Source: Bradyrhizobium sp. 149 (GTDB lineage: Bacteria > Pseudomonadota > Alphaproteobacteria > Rhizobiales > Xanthobacteraceae). Taken from it: a DNA stretch of 64,000 nt. The stretch is taken from positions 1 to 64,000 of the forward strand of contig NZ_JADPKK010000004.1 of assembly GCF_023073915.1 (NCBI RefSeq). The letters run 5' to 3'. Every line of letters starts with the position of its first letter. The stretch's first letter is position 1. This document shows, piece after piece, positions 52,159 through 61,411 of this stretch. The notes under the pieces were generated by a model. That model made no database searches and was not told where the DNA came from. It saw nothing but the letters and a program-made list of their open reading frames with translations. Position numbers and translations under genes: made by a program.

Positions 52159-52584
52159 ATGGGCCACATCGATCCGACCAAGGAGATTTTCGCGCAGTTC
52201 CGGGACAATGACCGCCCCGGCCCGATCCACATGCTCAACCTGGTGCGCTTGCGCAGGGAGGCGGCCTATCCCGACGGACGCAAGGCGAGCGGCGCGGAAG
52301 CCTATGCGGCCTATGGCCGAGAGAGCGGCCCGGTGTTCGAACGCCTCGGCGGCCGCATCGTCTGGCAGGGCAAGTTCGAGCTGATGCTGATCGGCCCCGA
52401 GACTGAGCGCTGGGACCACTGCTTCATCGCCGAATACCCAAGCGTCGCCGCCTTCGTCGAGATGATCCGCGATCCCGTCTATCGCGAAGCGGTGAAGCAC
52501 CGGCAGGCCGCAGTGGAGGATTCACGCCTGATCAGGCATGCGGTGCTGCCGGTGGGAAAGAACTTTGGCGAGATACCTGCTTAG
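52159..52584 (+). CDS. DUF1330 family protein
   Basis: 141 residues. The pattern GPIHMLNLVRLRREAAYPDG, EAYAAYGRES and RWDHCFIAEYPSVAAFVEMI is typical of DUF1330, a dimeric ferredoxin-like barrel of unknown function. A ribosome site (AGGGA) precedes the ATG. It is convergent with the second ABC binding protein gene, with a palindromic repeat between. Confidence 0.8.
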   Translation: MGHIDPTKEIFAQFRDNDRPGPIHMLNLVRLRREAAYPDGRKASGAEAYAAYGRESGPVFERLGGRIVWQGKFELMLIGPETERWDHCFIAEYPSVAAFVEMIRDPVYREAVKHRQAAVEDSRLIRHAVLPVGKNFGEIPA

Positions 52585-52589
52585 GCATG

Positions 52590-52645
52590 GGGTGGGTTAG
52601 CCCTGCGGCTGCGCGTAAGCGCAGTCCGCCAAGCGTAACCCACCT
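52590..52645. repeat. Palindromic repeat, GGTGGGTTA family
   Basis: GGTGGGTTAGCCC (from about 52591) faces GCGTAACCCACC (ending about 52644), with an inner hairpin CTGCGC/GCGCAG. It lies between the convergent DUF1330 and ABC binding-protein genes and may terminate both. Confidence 0.75.
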
Positions 52646-52656
52646 CGCGAGGAGAA

Positions 52657-53898
52657 CTAACCCGCCGGACCTGCATCCTCCATGATCGGGCCGAACAGCT
52701 CCCAGCGTTCGCCGTTGAACCGCATCATCTGCATCTGCTTGTTGACGCGGTAGTCGTTCGGCCCGGTGTTGATCTTGATGCCGGGCAGCGCGAAGCTGGG
52801 CGTGAAGTCCTTGATGTTGGCGACCTGCTTCATGACGTTCTCACGCGACAGGTCGTCGCCGCACTGCTTCAGCACTTGCGTCAGCAGCTCGGCGACGGAA
52901 TAAGCATAGGTGTTGACCGTGTTGAGCTTGTCGCCTTCGGGGAAATACTTGTCCATGAAGGCGAAGAATGCTTTCACGCCCGGATCGTCCTTCCACTGCG
53001 GATCGCTGGGCTCCTTGCCGTATTGGGTCGAGATAATGCCCTTGGAGATGTCGAGGCCGGCCGGCTTCAGCGTCGCCGAGATCGGGCTCGCATTGATGTC
53101 GAGGATGTGCACCGGGTTCCAGCCGAGTTCGGCCACCTTCTTGATGGCCTGCGCCGCGAACTTCGGCGTCGAGGCATCGTAGAAGAGATCGGCGCCCAGC
53201 GACTTCAGCTTGACCACCTGCGAGTCCACAGTCGGATCGGTGACCTCGTAGGACACCTCGCCGACGATCATGCCGGCGGCCTTGTCGCCAAGGCCGCTCT
53301 TGAGGCCGGCGAGATAGTCGCGGCCCATGTCGTCGTTCTGGTAGAGCACGCCGATCTTGGCGTTCGGATGCTCCTTGAGGATGTACTTGGCGTAGATGCG
53401 TCCCTCGGACACATAGTTGGGATTATAGGCGATGGTCCAGGGATAGTTCTGCGGATCGTTGAAGCGCGCGGCGCCCGTGGACGCCAGCAGCTGCGGGATC
53501 TTTTTGCCGTTCAGATATTTTTGCACGGCGGCGTTCGCGGCGGTGCCGATGATCTGGAAGGTGAACAGGACCTCGTCGCCTTCGACCAGCTTGCGCACCT
53601 GTTCGACCGTCTTCGGCGGCGAATAGGCGTCGTCATACTGGATCAGATTGATCTTGCGGCCGTTGATGCCGCCCTGATCGTTGATCATCTTGAAGTAGGC
53701 GGCCTGGGTCTTGCCGATGTTGGCGTAGACGGAGTAGGCGCCGGAGAACGGCACGGTTTGGCCGATCTTGATTTCGGTGTCGCTCGCGCCGGTGTCGTAC
53801 TTCTTCTGGGCGAGGGCTTCACTGACGAAGGCTTGGCTGGTGTAGAACGTGAAGGCGAGCGCCGCCGTGGCAGCTATGAAGGCTGTGCGATTGCTCAT
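52657..53898 (-). CDS. ABC transporter substrate-binding protein (LivK-like, type I)
   Basis: 413 residues with a signal peptide (MSNRTAFIAATAALAFTFYT) and a mature chain with IKIGQTVPFSGAYSVYANIG, QYDDAYSPPKTVEQVRKLVE and LASTGAARFNDPQNYPWTIA. This subgroup is common next to acyl-CoA metabolism genes in Bradyrhizobium, and its ligand is unknown. GGAGGAAC precedes the start. There are no permease or ATPase genes beside it, so it is an orphan receptor. Confidence 0.88.
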   Translation of the reverse strand: MSNRTAFIAATAALAFTFYTSQAFVSEALAQKKYDTGASDTEIKIGQTVPFSGAYSVYANIGKTQAAYFKMINDQGGINGRKINLIQYDDAYSPPKTVEQVRKLVEGDEVLFTFQIIGTAANAAVQKYLNGKKIPQLLASTGAARFNDPQNYPWTIAYNPNYVSEGRIYAKYILKEHPNAKIGVLYQNDDMGRDYLAGLKSGLGDKAAGMIVGEVSYEVTDPTVDSQVVKLKSLGADLFYDASTPKFAAQAIKKVAELGWNPVHILDINASPISATLKPAGLDISKGIISTQYGKEPSDPQWKDDPGVKAFFAFMDKYFPEGDKLNTVNTYAYSVAELLTQVLKQCGDDLSRENVMKQVANIKDFTPSFALPGIKINTGPNDYRVNKQMQMMRFNGERWELFGPIMEDAGPAG

Positions 53899-54033
53899 GT
53901 GGGGTTGTTCCTCCTGACGGAATTTCCGGCCGACGGTCTTTTTCCGTTGATTGCCAACGGTCGCCATCGCTGTCGGAGATTGTGGAGGAAGGGCAGGCGA
54001 CGCGCAAGGATCGCGGCGCTGCGCTTTAGCGTC

Positions 54034-54414
54034 TCAGGTCAGGAACAAGACTAACAGCGCGATCGCCGCCGGCAGGGCCTGCACCATCAGGATGCGCGTA
54101 CTGACGGTCGCCGCGCCATAGGCGCCGGCCACGATCACGCAGAGCAGGAAGAACGCCTTGATCTGGAACGCGAAGGCCGGATTGCCGTGCACCAGACCCC
54201 AGACCAGGCCGGCGGCCAGGAAGCCGTTATAAAGCCCCTGGTTGGCGGCCAGCACCTTCGTGATCTCGGCCTTCTCCGGCGTGTTGCGGAAAACCTTCAA
54301 GCCCTGCGGCTTGTCCCAGAGGAACATCTCCAGGATCAGGAAGTAAGCGTGCAGTGCGGCGACCAGCGCCACCAGGATATTCGCGATCCAGATCAAGTTG
54401 AGCTCCCCCAGCAT
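54034..54414 (-). CDS. DUF1304 membrane protein
   Basis: 126 residues with four predicted membrane helices. The pattern LVALVAALHAYFLILEMFLW, FRNTPEKAEITKVLAANQGL and YNGFLAAGLVWG is typical of DUF1304, a small inner-membrane family of unknown role. It is divergent from the ogt-type gene with 72 bases between. Confidence 0.85.
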   Translation of the reverse strand: MLGELNLIWIANILVALVAALHAYFLILEMFLWDKPQGLKVFRNTPEKAEITKVLAANQGLYNGFLAAGLVWGLVHGNPAFAFQIKAFFLLCVIVAGAYGAATVSTRILMVQALPAAIALLVLFLT

Positions 54415-54486
54415 CAGCTTTCGGGTGGACGTTAGCACAGCAGGCGTGGCAAGTGCGATGGCGTGTTTCGATGCCATGGTGCTGCA

Positions 54487-55017
54487 ATGCCCGCGCGACC
54501 GACCAAACCATCTGTACGCTTCGGCCTCGATCGCCTGGCGACCCCGATCGGGATCGCGCTGCTGGTCACCGACGCCGAGGGCGCCTTGCGCGCGCTCGAC
54601 TGGGAGGACTACGAGCACCGCATGCGCGAGCTCTTGCGCCTGCACTACGGTGCGGTGGATCTGAGCGACCAGCCCGCGCCTGCGGCCCTGCGAATTGCGC
54701 TGGCGGGCTATTTCGACGGCGATCTCGGCCAGCTCTCAGGCATCGCATGGCGCATCGCCGGCACGCCGTTCCAGCAGAAGGTCTGGAACGCGTTGGTGCA
54801 AATCCCTGTCGGCACCACACTCAGCTATGGCGCGCTCGCCGCCAGGATCGACACGCCCAAAGCCATTCGCGCTGTCGGCCATGCCAACGGCTCCAATCCG
54901 ATCAGCGTGGTGCTGCCGTGCCACCGCCTGATCGGCGCCGACGGTTCTCTGGTGAAGTATGGCGGCGGCCTCGAGCGCAAGCGCTGGCTGCTGCGGCATG
55001 AAGGGGTGGCGGTCTAG
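54487..55017 (+). CDS. ogt: Methylated-DNA-[protein]-cysteine S-methyltransferase
   Basis: 176 residues. The active site VVLPCHRLIG places acceptor Cys145, with the helix-turn-helix region TLSYGALAARIDTPKAIRAV and the asparagine hinge GHANGSNPIS. It removes alkyl groups from O6-alkylguanine in a suicide reaction. The N-terminal about 80 residues match the Ogt-type rather than Ada. The start MPARPTKPS is used; a GTG eight codons earlier is possible. It is convergent with glnD. Confidence 0.92.
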   Translation: MPARPTKPSVRFGLDRLATPIGIALLVTDAEGALRALDWEDYEHRMRELLRLHYGAVDLSDQPAPAALRIALAGYFDGDLGQLSGIAWRIAGTPFQQKVWNALVQIPVGTTLSYGALAARIDTPKAIRAVGHANGSNPISVVLPCHRLIGADGSLVKYGGGLERKRWLLRHEGVAV

Positions 55018-55026
55018 GTCTCTCGC

Positions 55027-57816
55027 TCACGCCGCAGGCTGAACCGCCTTGTCGCCGGCCATCACGTGGGTCAGCGCGCTCTTGATTGCGGCCTGGCGTG
55101 TCGGCGCGCTGATCTGTGCGCCCAGGAGATCGGTGACGTAGAACACGTCGCGGGCGCGCTCGCCGAAGGTCGCGACATGGGCCGAGGCGATGTTGAGGTT
55201 GAGCTTCGAGATCGCGGTGGTCAGCTCGTAGAGCAGGCCCGGCCGGTCGAGGCCGGAGACCTCGATCACGGTGTAGCGGTCGGACCATTGGTTGTTGATG
55301 GTCACTTCCGGCTCGATCACGAACGGCCGCGCCTTGCTGCGCACCGTGCGCCGCGCCACCACTTCGGGCAGACGCAGCTTGCCTTCCAGCACATCCTCGA
55401 TCATCTCGCCGATGCGCGTGGCGCGCCGTCCTTCGTCCTCGTCGCGGTCGTATTCCCTGGAGATCGAGATCGTGTCGAGCGCGCGGCCGTCGGTCGTGGT
55501 GTAGATCTGAGCGTCGACGATATTGGCGCCCGCCGAGGCACAGGCGCCCGCGATGATCGACAGCAGCCAGGGGTGGTCGGCCGCGAAGATAGTGAGTTCG
55601 GTAACGCCGCGCACCTCATCGAAGCCGACATTGATCGCGAGCTTGTGGCCGGCCTGCTCGCTGGAGCGGACGAAGCGGGCGTGGCGGATCTTGCGCGGCA
55701 GCTCGACCTTGAGCCAGTAGGCCGGATAGTGCCGGCCAATATAGGCGTCGAGCTCCTCCGTCGGCCATTCGGCGAAGGCGATGCGGAATTCGGCGTGTGC
55801 GGATGCGAGGCGTTTTCCCCGATCGACCTCCGAGAAGCCGCCGGTCAGCACCGGCTCGGTCTCGTAGTACAGCGAGCGCAAAAGCTGCGCCTTCCAGCCG
55901 TTCCACACGCCGGGCCCGACGCCGCGGATGTCGGCGGTGGTGAGGATCGTCAAGAGCTTCATCTGCTCGACCGACTGCACCACGGCGGCGAAATTCTCGA
56001 TGGTCTTGCGGTCGGAGAGATCGCGCGACTGCGCGACCGTGGACATCGTCAGATGCTCCTCGATCAGCCAGGCCACGAGCTCGGTGTCGGCCGGGCTGAA
56101 GCCGAGCCGCGGGCAGAGCCGTCGCGCCACCTTGGCGCCGGCGATCGAGTGATCCTCGGGCCGGCCCTTGGCGACGTCGTGCAGCAGCGTCGCGATGTAG
56201 ATCACCGACCGATGCTCGGGACGGCTCTTGCGCATGAGGTCGCTGGCGAGCGTAAACTCATCGCTGCCGCCACGCTCGATGTCCTGGAGGAAGCCGATGC
56301 AGCGGATCAGATGCTCGTCGACGGTGTAGTGATGATACATGTTGAACTGCATCATCGAGACGATCTTGCCGAAGGCGCGGATGAAATGGCCGAGCACGCC
56401 GGTCTCGTTCATCCGCCGCAACACGATTTCCGCGTTGTCGGACGTCAGTATCTCCATGAACAGCCGGTTGGCCTCGGAATTCTCGCGCATCTGCGCGTTG
56501 ATCAGATTGAGCGAGCGCGTTACGTCGCGCATCGCGTCCGGGTGGAAGGCGAGATTGTTCTTCTGCGCCAGGCGGAAGATGCGGATCAAATTGACCGGAT
56601 CGTGCTTGAACACGTCGGGCGCGGCGACGTTGATGCGGTTGTTGTCGACGATGAAGTCGTCGCTCTCGGGCACCCGCCGCTTCACCGCGGTGGGGCGCAG
56701 CCGCGCCATCATCCGGCTGAGCACCGGCGCGGGCTTGGCCTGCTGGTCCTCGAGCTTGGCGCAGAGGATGGCGGTGAGGTTGCCGACTTCCTTGGCGACC
56801 AGGAAGTAGTGCTTCATGAAGCGCTCGACGTCCTGCATGCCGGGATGTGAGGTGTAGCCGAGCCGGACCGCGATCTCGCGCTGAAGATCGAAGGAGAGGC
56901 GCTCTTCAGCACGACCAGAGTAGAAGTGCAGATTGCAGCGAACCGACCAGAGGAAGTCGGCGCAGCGGCGGAAGCTGCGGTATTCCTGCGCGTCGAACAC
57001 GCCGCGCTCGACCAGCTCATCGGTGTCGCTCACGCGGTAGACGTACTTCGCGATCCAGAACAGCGTGTGCAGGTCGCGCAGGGCACCTTTGCCGTCCTTG
57101 ACGTTGGGTTCGACCAGATAGCGCGACTGGCCGCCGCGGCGATGCCGCTCCTCGCGCTCGGCGAGTTTCGCGGTGACGAACTCGGACGCAGTGCCCTGAA
57201 CGACTTCCTTGTCGAAGCGGGCGACCAGTTCGTCATAGAGCGGCCGGTCGCCGGTCAGGAAGCGCGTCTCCAGGATCGCCGTGCGGATCGTCATGTCGCC
57301 GCGCGCCTGCCGGATCGACTCGTCGACGGAGCGCGTGGCGTGACCGACCTTCAGTCCCATGTCCCACAGGCAATAGAGAATGGCCTCGGCGACCTGCTCG
57401 CCCCAGGCGGTCTGCTTGTAGGGCAGGATGAAGAGCAGATCGATGTCGGATTCGGGAGCCATCAGGCCGCGGCCATAGCCGCCGGTCGCCACCACGGCCA
57501 TGCGCTCGGCGCCGCTCGGGATCGGCGAGCGATAGAGATGGCGGGTCGCGGCCGAATACAGGATGCGGATGATCTCGTCCTGCACGTGGCACAGCCGCTC
57601 GGCGCAGCGCCGGCCGTGACGGTCCTTCAGCAGGATCGTCTGTGCCGCGTCACGTGCTGCGATCAGCTCGGCCTTGAGCAATTGCGCCATGGCCGTGCGG
57701 AACGCGTCCTCGCGTCCCTGGTGCTTCTCGGCAAGCGCATCGACTGCGGCGGTGATCCGCGCGGTGTCGAAGCGATCGTCCACCTCGGCCTTGTGCTCAG
57801 TCGCGACGCTGTCCAT
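55027..57816 (-). CDS. glnD: [Protein-PII] uridylyltransferase/uridylyl-removing enzyme
   Basis: 929 residues. The nucleotidyltransferase motif TGGYGRGLMAPESDIDLLF (GG at 112-113, Asp124, Asp126) adds UMP to PII; the HD domain (HDVAKGRPEDHS) removes it; two C-terminal ACT domains (AADHPWLLSIIAGACASAGA and EVSGLDRPGLLYELTTAISK) sense glutamine. It is the main nitrogen-status sensor and works in the cytoplasm with GlnB/GlnK. Length is normal for the family. It is monocistronic here. Confidence 0.97.
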   Translation of the reverse strand: MDSVATEHKAEVDDRFDTARITAAVDALAEKHQGREDAFRTAMAQLLKAELIAARDAAQTILLKDRHGRRCAERLCHVQDEIIRILYSAATRHLYRSPIPSGAERMAVVATGGYGRGLMAPESDIDLLFILPYKQTAWGEQVAEAILYCLWDMGLKVGHATRSVDESIRQARGDMTIRTAILETRFLTGDRPLYDELVARFDKEVVQGTASEFVTAKLAEREERHRRGGQSRYLVEPNVKDGKGALRDLHTLFWIAKYVYRVSDTDELVERGVFDAQEYRSFRRCADFLWSVRCNLHFYSGRAEERLSFDLQREIAVRLGYTSHPGMQDVERFMKHYFLVAKEVGNLTAILCAKLEDQQAKPAPVLSRMMARLRPTAVKRRVPESDDFIVDNNRINVAAPDVFKHDPVNLIRIFRLAQKNNLAFHPDAMRDVTRSLNLINAQMRENSEANRLFMEILTSDNAEIVLRRMNETGVLGHFIRAFGKIVSMMQFNMYHHYTVDEHLIRCIGFLQDIERGGSDEFTLASDLMRKSRPEHRSVIYIATLLHDVAKGRPEDHSIAGAKVARRLCPRLGFSPADTELVAWLIEEHLTMSTVAQSRDLSDRKTIENFAAVVQSVEQMKLLTILTTADIRGVGPGVWNGWKAQLLRSLYYETEPVLTGGFSEVDRGKRLASAHAEFRIAFAEWPTEELDAYIGRHYPAYWLKVELPRKIRHARFVRSSEQAGHKLAINVGFDEVRGVTELTIFAADHPWLLSIIAGACASAGANIVDAQIYTTTDGRALDTISISREYDRDEDEGRRATRIGEMIEDVLEGKLRLPEVVARRTVRSKARPFVIEPEVTINNQWSDRYTVIEVSGLDRPGLLYELTTAISKLNLNIASAHVATFGERARDVFYVTDLLGAQISAPTRQAAIKSALTHVMAGDKAVQPAA

Positions 57817-58004
57817 GTCTCACCCGATATAAGAGGCGGCAGGCGCTGTCACCCGCCATTCTCTCGCAATAGTCGTTCCATGCTGGAAAGGTGCGGCTTT
57901 GGGCAAAGCTGTTCTCAGCCGGCGCGCCTTCGAGGGGCGGATTTTCTCGTTGACCTCGAGATGTAACTCATTGAAAAACAATGAAGTTCTAGAGGAGGCC
58001 GGGC

Positions 58005-58976
58005 ATGGCCAGGATTACACGACGCATACTGCTGGCGGGAGCGATGGCTCTTGCCGTGTCGCCCGCGGCGCGGGCGGCGGATCCGCTCAAGGAAATCCGT
58101 ATCGACTGGGCGACCTATAATCCCGTGTCGATGGTCCTGAAGCAGAAGGGGCTCCTGGAGAAGGAATTCGCCAAGGATGGCATCACCGTCACCTGGGTGC
58201 AATCAGCCGGCTCCAACAAGGCGCTCGAATTTCTCAATGCCGGCTCGATCGATTTCGGCTCGACCGCGGGCTCGGCGGCGCTGGTCGCGCGTATCAACGG
58301 CAATCCGATCAAGTCGATCTACGTCTATTCGCGCCCCGAATGGACCGCGTTGGTGACGGCCAAGGATTCCAAGATCGCTGATGTGGCTGACCTCAAGGGC
58401 AAGCGCGTCGCGGTGACGCGCGGCACCGACCCGCACATCTTCCTGGTGCGCGCGCTGCTCGGCGCAGGTCTCACCGAAAAGGACATCACGCCGGTGCTGC
58501 TCCAGCACGCCGACGGCAAGACCGCGCTGATCCGCGGCGACGTCGATGCGTGGGCCGGGCTCGATCCGATGATGGCGCAAGCCGAAGCCGAGGACGGCGC
58601 AAAACTGTTCTACCGCAAGGCTGACGCCAACACTTGGGGCATCCTCAATGCGCGCGAGCAGTTTTTGAAAGACTATCCGGACGCTGTCCGCCGCGTGCTC
58701 GCGGTGTACGAAGAGGCGCGCAAATATTCGCTGGCGAATTACGACGAGCTGAAGAAGACCTTCATCGCCGTGACCAAGCTGCCGGAGCCTGTCGTCGACA
58801 AGCAGCTCAAGGAGCGCACCGAGCTTACCCACAGCCGTATCGGCGCGCCGCAGCGCGAGTCGATCCTCGCCGCCGGCCTCGCCCTGCAACAGGCCGGTGT
58901 CGTGGACGCCAAGGTCGACGTGAAGGCGACGCTCGACGCGCTGATCGACGACCAGGTCCCGCTGCCGACGAATTGA
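58005..58976 (+). CDS. Aliphatic sulfonate-type ABC substrate-binding protein (SsuA-like)
   Basis: 323 residues with a Tat-like signal (ITRRILLAG, then AARAADPLKE). The mature part DWATYNPVSMVLKQKGLLEK, QSAGSNKALEFLNAGSIDFG and VAVTRGTDPHIFLVRALLGA is typical of SsuA/TauA-type periplasmic receptors. A strong AGAGGAGG site precedes the ATG. It heads an ssuA-C-B transport unit. The ligand may be an alkanesulfonate or a related compound; no ssuD monooxygenase is present here. Confidence 0.88.
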   Translation: MARITRRILLAGAMALAVSPAARAADPLKEIRIDWATYNPVSMVLKQKGLLEKEFAKDGITVTWVQSAGSNKALEFLNAGSIDFGSTAGSAALVARINGNPIKSIYVYSRPEWTALVTAKDSKIADVADLKGKRVAVTRGTDPHIFLVRALLGAGLTEKDITPVLLQHADGKTALIRGDVDAWAGLDPMMAQAEAEDGAKLFYRKADANTWGILNAREQFLKDYPDAVRRVLAVYEEARKYSLANYDELKKTFIAVTKLPEPVVDKQLKERTELTHSRIGAPQRESILAAGLALQQAGVVDAKVDVKATLDALIDDQVPLPTN

Positions 58977-58985
58977 GGTTCGCCT

Positions 58986-59068
58986 GTAGCCCGGATGGAG
59001 CGCAGCGAAATCCGGGACGCTTTCTAGCGGCGCAATCCCCGGATTGCGCTACGTTTCATCCGGGCTAC
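58986..59068. repeat. Interspersed palindromic repeat, GTAGCCCGGAT family
   Basis: GTAGCCCGGATGGAGCGCAG faces ATCCGGGCTAC at the right end, with ATCCGGG/CCCGGAT inner arms. It lies between the ssuA-like and ssuC-like genes, inside the transport unit, so it may attenuate the downstream genes relative to the receptor. Confidence 0.85.
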
Positions 59069-59130
59069 GCAGGCCGCAGGCGCGGCAAGAGTAGTGTTGC
59101 ATTCCCTCACAAGACGCGCTTCCTACGGCC

Positions 59131-59976
59131 ATGAGCTCCGACGCGCCAGTCCTGCAACAAACCTCGGAACCGGCCGAGAGCGCCGCGGCGCCGTCTCGGC
59201 TCGCCCGCTATGCACGGCCGATGCTGGGCGTGTTGCTGCCGCTCACCCTCGCGCTCGGTTGGGAGTTCCTGGTCTGGCGCGGCTGGTCCAACGGCCGGCT
59301 GGTGCCGCCGCCCTCGCGCGTGTTCGCCACTATCGTTGATCTTGCCCGCTCCGGCGAATTGGTTCGTCACATCGCCGCGACACTGTGGCGCGTCGGTCTC
59401 GGCTTTGCGTTCGGCGTGGTCGCGGGCACCTTGCTCGGCGCCATTTCCGGCTATTGGTCGCTGGCGCGGCGGCTGCTCGATCCGACCGTGCAGGCGCTGC
59501 GCGCGATCCCTTCGCTGGCCTGGGTGCCGTTGTTTATCCTCTGGCTCGGTATCTTCGAGACCTCCAAGGTCGTGCTGATCGCGGTCGGCGTGTTCTTCCC
59601 GGTCTATCTAGGTGTGATGGGCGCGATCCTCATCGTCGATCGCAAGATCGTCGAAGTCGGTCGCACCTTCCGCCTCTCCGGCCCCGCCATGATCCGCCGT
59701 ATTCTGCTGCCCGCGGTGCTGCCGGCCTATGTCGTGTCCTTGCGCGTCGGTCTCGGTCTGGGCTGGATGTTCGTGGTGGCCGCCGAATTGATCGGCGCGT
59801 CCGAAGGCCTCGGCTATCTCCTGCTCGACGGCCAGCAGCTCGGCAAGCCCGCGCAGATCCTCGCCGCGATCGTGATCTTCGCGATCCTCGGCAAGCTCAC
59901 GGATTGGCTGATCGAGATCGCGGCTGCGCCCTTCCTGCGCTGGCAGGACGCCTTCGGGCGTACAAGGGGAGCGTAA
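59131..59976 (+). CDS. Sulfonate-type ABC transporter permease (SsuC-like)
   Basis: 281 residues with about six membrane helices. The EAA loop VGRTFRLSGPAMIRRILLPA contacts the ATPase, and GLGLGWMFVVAAELIGASEG is typical of SsuC/TauC. An extended N-terminus (1-30) is cytoplasmic. It is four bases from the next gene, so translation is coupled. Confidence 0.9.
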   Translation: MSSDAPVLQQTSEPAESAAAPSRLARYARPMLGVLLPLTLALGWEFLVWRGWSNGRLVPPPSRVFATIVDLARSGELVRHIAATLWRVGLGFAFGVVAGTLLGAISGYWSLARRLLDPTVQALRAIPSLAWVPLFILWLGIFETSKVVLIAVGVFFPVYLGVMGAILIVDRKIVEVGRTFRLSGPAMIRRILLPAVLPAYVVSLRVGLGLGWMFVVAAELIGASEGLGYLLLDGQQLGKPAQILAAIVIFAILGKLTDWLIEIAAAPFLRWQDAFGRTRGA

Positions 59977-59980
59977 GGCG

Positions 59981-60766
59981 ATGCTGGCGCTCGACCGGGT
60001 CAGCAAGACCTATCCCAACGGCGTGCAGGCGCTGGCGCGCTTTTCCGCCGAGATCAGGCAAGGCGAGATCGTCGCCATCATCGGCGGCTCGGGCTGCGGC
60101 AAGTCCACGCTGCTGCGCGCCATCGCCGGCCTCGACCGCGCAAGCTCGGGCACTGTGATCCTCGACAACGAGGCGATCGCCTCGCCGCATGCCAAGATCG
60201 GCATCATCTTCCAGGAGCCGCGGCTGCTGCCCTGGCTCAGCGTCGCCGACAATATCGGCTTTGGTCTCGCCGATGCGCCCGCGGCCGAGCGGCGTGAGAA
60301 GGTGGCGCGCGCGCTCGAGCGTGTCGGGCTCGCCGAAAAGGCGCAGGCCTGGCCGCGCGAGCTCTCGGGCGGGCAGGCGCAGCGCGTGGCGATCGCACGT
60401 GCGCTGGTGCCGCAGCCCGAGGTGCTCTTGCTCGACGAGCCGTTCTCGGCGCTCGACGCCTTCACCCGCCGGGATCTCCAGGATCATCTGCTCGACCTCT
60501 GGGCCGACACGCGGCCGACGCTCATCCTCGTCACGCATGACGTCGACGAGGCCGTGGTGCTGGCTGACCGCGTGCTGGTGATGCGGCCGCGGCCGGGCCG
60601 GCTGTTCGATCAGATCGAGATCAACCTGAGCCGGCCACGCGACCGCAATTCGCCGCTGTTCGAGAATTTCAAGCGAAGTGTGCTGACGTCACTCGACCGC
60701 TCGCTCGATCGCAGCGTGCCCGACCGTGACGCAACCCAGGGTCCCGGTCAGGCCATGTGGTGGTGA
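59981..60766 (+). CDS. Sulfonate-type ABC transporter ATP-binding protein (SsuB-like)
   Basis: 261 residues. Walker A GGSGCGKST, Q-loop IFQEPRLLPWLSV, signature ELSGGQAQRVAIAR, Walker B VLLLDEPFSALD and H-loop VTHDV are all intact and match the SsuB/TauB/NrtD group. It energises uptake by the ssu unit. Confidence 0.92.
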   Translation: MLALDRVSKTYPNGVQALARFSAEIRQGEIVAIIGGSGCGKSTLLRAIAGLDRASSGTVILDNEAIASPHAKIGIIFQEPRLLPWLSVADNIGFGLADAPAAERREKVARALERVGLAEKAQAWPRELSGGQAQRVAIARALVPQPEVLLLDEPFSALDAFTRRDLQDHLLDLWADTRPTLILVTHDVDEAVVLADRVLVMRPRPGRLFDQIEINLSRPRDRNSPLFENFKRSVLTSLDRSLDRSVPDRDATQGPGQAMWW

Positions 60767-60835
60767 CAATTTCTCTCTGGGCCGGTACATCGCAATCCAG
60801 TACTTCGTAGAGACGATTTTTCCGGGAGAGACAAA

Positions 60836-61345
60836 ATGGACGCCGCAGCACTGCGCCAAATGCAGGCCCCGATCAAGGAACGCTACAAGACCGATCCCAA
60901 GACCGCGATGATCACGCTAAAGGCCAAGGGCTCGACGGTCAGCGAAGGCATCGCCTGCAAGGTCGAGACCGGCCGCGCCATCGCAATGGCCGGCCTTCAT
61001 CCCGCGACCGGCGGCTCCGGCCTCGAGCTCTGCTCCGGTGACATGCTGCTCGAGGCGCTGGTCGCCTGCGCCGGCGTCACGCTGAAGTCGGTCGCGACCG
61101 CGATCGAGGTGCCCTTGAAAGCCGGCAACGTCTACGCCGAGGGCGATCTCGATTTCCGCGGCACGCTCGGCGTCGACAAGGAGACGCCGGTCGGCTTCGC
61201 CGAGATACGCCTGCGCTTCGAGGTCGACACCGAGGCACCGCAGGACAAGCTCGACCTGCTGCTCAAGCTCACCGAGCGCTATTGCGTGGTCTATCAAACC
61301 ATCAAGAACGGTCCGAAGGTCGCGGTGTCGATGCACCGGATGTAA
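60836..61345 (+). CDS. OsmC/Ohr family protein
   Basis: 169 residues. The two family cysteines appear in LELCSGDMLLEALVACAGVT and ERYCVVYQTIKNG; OsmC-type enzymes reduce organic hydroperoxides with such cysteines. A ribosome site (GGGAGAG) precedes the ATG. It follows the ssu unit by 69 bases on the same strand and may be co-transcribed, giving sulfur-related or thiol-stress context (inference). Confidence 0.85.
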   Translation: MDAAALRQMQAPIKERYKTDPKTAMITLKAKGSTVSEGIACKVETGRAIAMAGLHPATGGSGLELCSGDMLLEALVACAGVTLKSVATAIEVPLKAGNVYAEGDLDFRGTLGVDKETPVGFAEIRLRFEVDTEAPQDKLDLLLKLTERYCVVYQTIKNGPKVAVSMHRM

Positions 61346-61374
61346 CGAGCGAAGGCCGCTAGCCCAATAATGAG

Positions 61375-61402
61375 TGTCGTCCCGCCCTTGTCCGGGACGA
61401 CA
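61375..61402. repeat. Short palindrome, GTCGTCCCG family
   Basis: TGTCGTCCCG (61375-61384) and CGGGACGACA (61393-61402) form a 10-bp perfect stem with an 8-base loop. The same arm sequence occurs in the long repeat at 41474-41600. It lies after the OsmC gene and just before the next start codon. Confidence 0.85.
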
Positions 61403-61411
61403 AAGAAAAAA

